This document shows, piece after piece, positions 31,140-35,592 of a stretch of 35,592 bases of DNA. The stretch lies in the NCBI GenBank assembly GCA_964483775.1, contig CAZADA010000017.1:1-35592 (forward strand), given 5' to 3'. Position 1 is the first letter of the stretch; each line of letters opens with the position of its first letter. Position numbers and translations under genes: made by a program. The DNA is from CAZADA01 sp964483775. GTDB taxonomy: Bacteria; Pseudomonadota; Alphaproteobacteria; Caulobacterales; Maricaulaceae. The notes beneath the pieces were generated by a model. It saw only the letters and a program-made list of their open reading frames with translations. It was not told the DNA's origin and did not search any database.

Positions 31140-32297
31140 TCACCCTGGATCACGCGATCCCCGCGCCGCCCGCCACGCTGTTTTAAGCCGCTCGAACACC
31201 TCATCAGGCGTGGTTTGCAGCGTGCGCCACAGGCCGTATGCGCTCAATACCGCAATCATCAACCCGCCGGCCAAGACCGCGCGCCACCAGGCGTTCGCCC
31301 CAGGTTGATCGACCAAAGCGCTGAGCTCAAAACTCGCGCCAACCATCAAGATCACCCCCAATGCAAACGCCAACAGGCTCGCATGGCGCGCGCGCACACG
31401 CTCCACGAGCGATGGCGTCTCAGCGGGATTGTTGGCGTCATTGCCGGCCGGGGCGACATCAGAACCGGCCGCCTGTTCGCGCAGGCGAGCGCGATGCGCG
31501 CGCCATGCCGCCGGCGCAGTGCGCGTTAACGTCACCGCCTCGCCCAAGATGCTGCGTACGCGGTTCAGCGCCTCACGCGGGGCGAAACGTTGGGCCAACA
31601 ACCGAGCGGCGTTCTCGGACGGAGCCGGGTGTTGCTCGGCCGATGGGCGCTCCTCAGCGACAAAACGCACCGGAGCCAGGCGCGCGGTCGGCGCCAACAC
31701 CACGCCGTCTTCAACCTGCAGAAACAGGGCGCGTTCGGCGGCCCGCCGCCGGGTCAACGCCTCCATCTCACAGACCCCGCCGTCCACCAGCGCATAACGC
31801 CACTCGTCAAACGCGGCGGCTGCGTCCAGCGCACGGCCCGCATTGAGGGCGCGCAGCACGGCGCTGGAACGAAACTGCGCCAGACCAATGTTGAAGGCGA
31901 GCGACACCAACGCATCAAACTGGCTTTGACTCAGGGGGGCGAACACCACCGCCTCGAGCACGCCCTCAATGGCTTCCAGGTCATCGCGCAACAGCGCCTC
32001 GGCGCCTTCATGGTCGATCTCGGCAACTTCGGGGCCTGGCATGATGTGGCTGTGGCCGATCACCCAACGGCCATCGGGCAAGGGCGCTGCGGTCGCCAAG
32101 AACCCCTCAAAGCGCTTGATGAACGCCAGTCCGGCCGAACTCACCCGGCGTCCAGTCCGCGCGGGCGCGGGATTGTTTGAGCTGGCCGCGCCGCGGGTCG
32201 CACCGCCCGGTTCCAGCGAAGCCCGCATCGCGGTGTGCGGGCCGGTCGCGGCGGGCTTCGAGGCTGTTCCCGGCGTCGCGCCCTGCGAGCCCGTCAT
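31140..32297 (-). CDS. spmX: SpmX-like polarity protein (degenerate muramidase plus two membrane helices)
   Basis: In Caulobacter, SpmX localises and activates the DivJ kinase at the stalked pole. This product has 385 residues. A Ser/Ala/Pro-rich N-terminal extension (1-50) precedes a GH24-derived muramidase domain (about 52-195) with 'AFIKRFEGFLATAAPLPDGRWVIG', 'SQFDALVSLAFNIGLAQFRS' and 'LTRRRAAERALFLQ', all very close to SpmX. The catalytic Glu is E64; the Asp position is L73, the same loss as known for SpmX. The Thr position is V79, and GYGH has become GHSH (81-84). A Pro/Ala linker and two C-terminal membrane helices (about 307-328, 337-357) complete the SpmX order. The start ATG overlaps the kelch stop (ATGA), so it is translationally coupled. 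Confidence 0.87.
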   Translation of the reverse strand: MTGSQGATPGTASKPAATGPHTAMRASLEPGGATRGAASSNNPAPARTGRRVSSAGLAFIKRFEGFLATAAPLPDGRWVIGHSHIMPGPEVAEIDHEGAEALLRDDLEAIEGVLEAVVFAPLSQSQFDALVSLAFNIGLAQFRSSAVLRALNAGRALDAAAAFDEWRYALVDGGVCEMEALTRRRAAERALFLQVEDGVVLAPTARLAPVRFVAEERPSAEQHPAPSENAARLLAQRFAPREALNRVRSILGEAVTLTRTAPAAWRAHRARLREQAAGSDVAPAGNDANNPAETPSLVERVRARHASLLAFALGVILMVGASFELSALVDQPGANAWWRAVLAGGLMIAVLSAYGLWRTLQTTPDEVFERLKTAWRAARGSRDPG

Positions 32298-33262
32298 GGC
32301 GTTGCCGACGCTCCCGAAGCGGCCGGACGAAAGATGTCGACCTGATCGGTCGCCGTGAACGAGGCCAGAAAGCCGCCGCCCAAACCACCGCCCACAACCA
32401 CAATTTGATCACGGGCGAAGACGGCGGCCAGATTCACCCGCGGTCCCGGCAGTGATCCCTGGCGTCGCCACGCCCCATCGATGAGCGCAAAATGGTCGGC
32501 CGTGACGTTGCGGCCCATGGCGTCGCCGCCGCCGATGATGTGGACCGTGTTGTCCATAACCACCGCGCCCATGCCGCGTCGCGGGGCGGGCAAGTCAGGT
32601 CCGCGGCTCCAGGTCTCGCTCGTCGTATCGTAAATGTCGACGCGGGCAGTTGCGGCGCCGTTGATCACACCGCCCAGCACGAATACTTCATCACCGAGCC
32701 CCACCACGGCCGCGCCGACGCGCGCCACTTCGCGCGGGGCAGCCGAGCGTTCCCAGACGTTGGCCACGGGATCGTAGCGATCAATGCCCTCCGCCGAGCC
32801 GGCCACAGCGAACAAAAAGTCGCCCGCCACGGCCACGCCGTGACCTGCGCGCGGCGAAGGCAGTTCAGCCACAGGCGTCCAGCGTTCGAATTGCCCGCCA
32901 GCGCTGCTGAGCGCCAACACCTCGGCCAAGGCGCCCAAGTCTTCGGACTGGCCGCCGACAACGTAGAGCTGGCCGCCAAAGGCTGCGAGGCCAAACTGGG
33001 CGCGCCCCTCGGGCAAGGGCGTTTGTGCGCGCCACAGATCAAAGTCGAAATCATAAACCTCAACGTCGGCGTGCGGGGCGACCAAGCCCTCTCCGCCAAT
33101 GGCGTACACACGACCGTCGAGCGCGGCGGCCGCCAAGCCAGAACGGGGCTGCACCAAACCCGCGGCGCTGCGCCATTCGCCGCTTTGGGCGAAGCTCGGC
33201 GTTGCGACCATGGCCAGCGCGCCCGCCAGCGCCAGAAGTCCAAAGCGTTTGATCGCCATCAT
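32294..33262 (-). CDS. Exported kelch-repeat beta-propeller protein
   Basis: The product is 322 residues. ATG codons at 33268, 33262 and 33259 are all possible; AGAGG at 33269-33273 favours 33262. A signal peptide ('MMAIKRFGLLALAGALAMVATPSFAQ') is followed by six kelch-type repeats, each with a GG or GG-like pair after a hydrophobic strand: 'RVYAIGGEG', 'QLYVVGGQS', 'FLFAVAGSA', 'EVFVLGGVI', 'TVHIIGGGD' and 'QIVVVGGGL'. Six repeats form one closed propeller, usually a protein- or sugar-binding surface. There is no enzymatic residue pattern. It is in a tight operon between mgtE (11 bases) and spmX (4-base overlap), so a periplasmic role near the pole is conceivable but unproven. Confidence 0.86.
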   Translation of the reverse strand: MMAIKRFGLLALAGALAMVATPSFAQSGEWRSAAGLVQPRSGLAAAALDGRVYAIGGEGLVAPHADVEVYDFDFDLWRAQTPLPEGRAQFGLAAFGGQLYVVGGQSEDLGALAEVLALSSAGGQFERWTPVAELPSPRAGHGVAVAGDFLFAVAGSAEGIDRYDPVANVWERSAAPREVARVGAAVVGLGDEVFVLGGVINGAATARVDIYDTTSETWSRGPDLPAPRRGMGAVVMDNTVHIIGGGDAMGRNVTADHFALIDGAWRRQGSLPGPRVNLAAVFARDQIVVVGGGLGGGFLASFTATDQVDIFRPAASGASATP

Positions 33263-33273
33263 CACCATCCTCT

Positions 33274-34680
33274 TTAGATCAGCACCATCGTCGCCAAACC
33301 AAGAAACACAAAGAAGCCTACTACGTCGGTCAGCGTTGTGACAAAAACCGAGGAGGCCACCGCTGGATCCGCGCCCGCCCGGCGCAGCGCTAGGGGCACC
33401 ATGATCCCCGCTAAGCCGGCGCACAAAAAGTTCGCCATCATCGCCAGGCCGATGACAAGCCCAATGGTGACACTTGAAAACCACATCCCAGCAGCGATGG
33501 CGAGCAGGCTGGCGATCACAACACCGTTGGCGATGGCCGTCATGGCCTCGCGCGCAATCATCTTTGGCGCATTGGCGGCGGTGAGTTCGCGCGCCGCCAA
33601 ACTGCGGACAGCCACTGCGAGGGCCTGACCTCCCGCATTGCCGCCGAGAGCTGTGACAATCGGCATGAGGATCGCCAGCGCCACAATGCGCTCCAGCGTC
33701 GTCTCGAACAGGGCGATGACGGCCGAGGCCAACAGGGCTGTCAACAGATTGAGCAACAACCAAGGGGCCCGGGCGCTGAACTGACGCCACACCCCGCGCG
33801 CCGCGCCCACATCGCTCACATTGGCGAGGGCGAGCAGGTCTTCCGCCGTTTCCCCCTGGATCACTTCGACCACATCATCAATGGTGATCATGCCTTCCAA
33901 GCGCCCGGCTTCATCCACCACCGGGGCCTGGGCCAGGCGGTACTTTTGGAAGACGTGGGCGATGTCTTCTTGATCGACATCGGGCTCGATCAAGACCGGC
34001 GGCGGCGTCATCAGGTCCCGCAAAATGGCCTCACGCGGGCTGCGCAAGACGCGCGATAAACTGACGGCCCCGACGGGCTTAAACCCTGGGTCGACGACAT
34101 AAATCTCGAAAAACGTCTCGGGCATATCATCGTCGTCAGCGGCGCGAAGGAACTCAAGCACTTGGCCAACCGACCAAAACTCAGGCGCGGCGACGACCTC
34201 ACGCTGGGTCAACCGCGCCGCGGTTTCCTCGTCAAACGCCAGCGCGGTCGTCAATGTGCGCCGAACCTGAGGGTCAAGACGGGCGAACACGGCGGCCCGC
34301 CGCGGTTCGGGCAGCGCCTCGGCCAAGTACACCGCATTGTCACTGTCCATCGCCTCGAGAAAGCCGGCGATGTGCTCGACCGTCAGCGTGTCCAGGACCG
34401 CGGTGCGGGCGTCTTCGGCCAACTCAATGACGAGTTCAGCGGTGAATGCGTTTGGGGCAAGCTCGGCGGCCGCCGCGACGTCGTCTTCGGGCAAAAAATC
34501 CAGAAGGTTGGCCGCATCGGCGGGGTGCATCGGCTCGATGGCGCGTTGGAAGGCCAGTGTATCGCCAGCGCGCACCGCTTCGGCGAGGGCGGCGATCTCG
34601 GCGGCGGACGGATCGTGCGCTTCCATGGCGCTTGTGACCGTGTCGCGACGGGGATCGGCGCTTTCAGCGGATTGAGTCAT
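33274..34680 (-). CDS. mgtE: Magnesium transporter MgtE
   Basis: MgtE is a Mg2+-gated magnesium channel of the inner membrane. The product is 468 residues from the ATG at 34680, with AGAGG 7 bases upstream. It has an N-terminal superhelical MgtE_N domain ('ANLLDFLPEDDVAAAAELAP'), two CBS domains ('DLMTPPPVLIEPDVDQEDIAHVFQKYRLAQAPVVDEAGRL' as the second), and a five-helix membrane domain. The selectivity signature 'ALGGNAGGQA' is present. The MgtE_N domain carries about 30 extra Ala-rich residues at the front. It is the first gene of an mgtE-kelch-spmX operon on the minus strand. Confidence 0.95.
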   Translation of the reverse strand: MTQSAESADPRRDTVTSAMEAHDPSAAEIAALAEAVRAGDTLAFQRAIEPMHPADAANLLDFLPEDDVAAAAELAPNAFTAELVIELAEDARTAVLDTLTVEHIAGFLEAMDSDNAVYLAEALPEPRRAAVFARLDPQVRRTLTTALAFDEETAARLTQREVVAAPEFWSVGQVLEFLRAADDDDMPETFFEIYVVDPGFKPVGAVSLSRVLRSPREAILRDLMTPPPVLIEPDVDQEDIAHVFQKYRLAQAPVVDEAGRLEGMITIDDVVEVIQGETAEDLLALANVSDVGAARGVWRQFSARAPWLLLNLLTALLASAVIALFETTLERIVALAILMPIVTALGGNAGGQALAVAVRSLAARELTAANAPKMIAREAMTAIANGVVIASLLAIAAGMWFSSVTIGLVIGLAMMANFLCAGLAGIMVPLALRRAGADPAVASSVFVTTLTDVVGFFVFLGLATMVLI

Positions 34681-34839
34681 AGCGGCGCCTCTTCCCTCTC
34701 GCAGACCAGCCGCACACGGCCGGGCCGCAAACAAAGCGCGGGACACTAGGCCGCATCTGCCGATTTGGCGAGGGGGTGTTCGCCGGCCCCGCCGCCTTTA
34801 GTGTGGCGATGGATGGGCCGGAGGCCGGAGGACACACCG

Positions 34840-35592
34840 ATGGCGGAGATCTGGTACGCCGTCGTGTCGACGGGCGGTTTTGGGCTCGTCGTCGCCGCCA
34901 TCATCACCATGGCTGCGCTCTCGCCCATCACAAAGCGCGCGAAGAACGGCGCGCTTTATCGGGTGTCTCTCACCGGGCTGTTTGTGGGCGCGACGGGCTC
35001 AACCATTCGACACTTGCATGTCGGCGTGGGACTGATCGCGGTGCTCACGGTGCTTGCCGGAGCGCTGACAGTAGCCGCGGCCTTTGGTCTCGATCAGATC
35101 AGTGTCTCGGCGCCGGACAAGCCAAACTCGTACGCCATGCTTGGGCTGATCATCATCCCCATTTTTGTCTTCTGTTACGCCATCCTGGTGTATGCTTGGC
35201 ACCGCACTCTGCTGGTTCGGATCGCAGTGGACGCGGGTGTTGATGTGAGCGCAGGCTCGTTCTTGCGAGTCCTGGGTGTCATTTTAGTCGTCGTCTTTCT
35301 TCTTATCGTTATCTTTATTATTTCTTCAACCGTTGGATCTATCGTTATTGACTTGACATTTGCTAGCCTCGAGCGTGGCGGCGACGCCGCTCGAGCGCTC
35401 TCTTGGTTTCTCAACACCGGCGGCTTCAACGGCATCTTGTCCGCCATCATTTGCTATTTCATCGCCCCATTTTTGATGGCGGCTCCAGGTTCCGCCATTG
35501 GGGATATCGATTCGTTTGACTCCTATCGCCGCGAGAGCACTGACCTGGCGCTGCTGATCGCAGCCGCACTGCTCGCCGTTCACTTCCTTGCC
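34840..35592 (+). CDS. Multi-pass membrane protein, 3' end beyond window
   Basis: The frame starts at the ATG at 34840 (GGAGG 8 bases before) and is open to the right edge: at least 251 residues, no stop seen. At least five hydrophobic segments are visible ('STGGFGLVVAAIITMAAL', 'VGLIAVLTVLAGALTVAAAF', 'AMLGLIIIPIFVFCYAILVY', 'VLGVILVVVFLLIVIFIISS', 'ILSAIICYFIAPFLMAA'). A polar loop carries 'HRTLLVRIAVDAGVDV'. I recognise no family. A 60-base stretch at 35281-35340 is only about 32% GC and uses codons (ATT, TTA, CTT, TCT) unlike its neighbours, within a membrane helix. It diverges from mgtE across about 160 bases. Confidence 0.7.
   Translation, partial: MAEIWYAVVSTGGFGLVVAAIITMAALSPITKRAKNGALYRVSLTGLFVGATGSTIRHLHVGVGLIAVLTVLAGALTVAAAFGLDQISVSAPDKPNSYAMLGLIIIPIFVFCYAILVYAWHRTLLVRIAVDAGVDVSAGSFLRVLGVILVVVFLLIVIFIISSTVGSIVIDLTFASLERGGDAARALSWFLNTGGFNGILSAIICYFIAPFLMAAPGSAIGDIDSFDSYRRESTDLALLIAAALLAVHFLA

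Overview
The window looks like core chromosome of a high-GC alphaproteobacterium of the Caulobacterales/Maricaulales/Hyphomonadales type, the stalked and dimorphic lineages. The reasons are a divK-pleD pair, an SpmX homologue (two C-terminal membrane segments behind a degenerate muramidase domain), a MipZ-like ATPase, DinB with an N-terminal cysteine-containing extension, phasin, DUF1489 and DUF599 proteins, and ClpS-ClpA. I see no transposase, integrase, tRNA, rRNA or CRISPR array. Species cannot be named from this sequence.

Layout. Positions 1-7.7 kb hold a plus-strand housekeeping run: the 3' end of dprA, topA, a secreted orphan, rnr, a Nudix hydrolase and rpmG. A LysM membrane protein follows at 7.9-8.4 kb. 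The minus-strand divK-pleD operon (8.4-10.2 kb) is divergent from dinB, and a candidate CtrA site and a cluster of GANTC sites lie between and around them. A hydrolase and a RidA protein (11.7-13.2 kb) diverge from a region with two ACGT-rich palindromes. Next come a FemAB-like/GNAT protein, a HIT protein, and three tandem small membrane proteins that share a four-cysteine domain (15.0-16.05 kb). clpS-clpA and a phasin are on the minus strand.

From 19.6 to 23 kb there is an envelope and polarity group: a degenerate DD-carboxypeptidase/SPOR protein whose start appears frameshifted, a membrane J-domain protein, a MipZ-like ATPase and a SPOR lipoprotein, followed by panC. DUF1489, a possible lipoprotein, an enoyl-CoA hydratase (possibly methylglutaconyl-CoA hydratase) and a cupin follow. 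Then come a 613-residue secreted orphan, a DUF599 membrane protein and a secreted orphan whose translation start was duplicated by a 47-bp tandem repeat. The window ends with a GH24-like anchored protein, a tight mgtE-kelch-spmX operon, and a partial polytopic membrane protein.

How the genes fit together. DivK and PleD are response regulators of the DivJ/PleC polarity circuit in Caulobacter, SpmX localises DivJ there, and MipZ places the division plane. Several proteins are versions of enzymes with altered active sites: PleD with SGDEF, SpmX and its GH24 neighbour without the Asp/Thr pair, a DacA-like protein without SxxK, and a MipZ-like protein without the signature lysine. The most novel-looking items are the four-cysteine trio, the mgtE-kelch-spmX operon, and the 47-bp duplication that creates an overlapping upstream reading frame.
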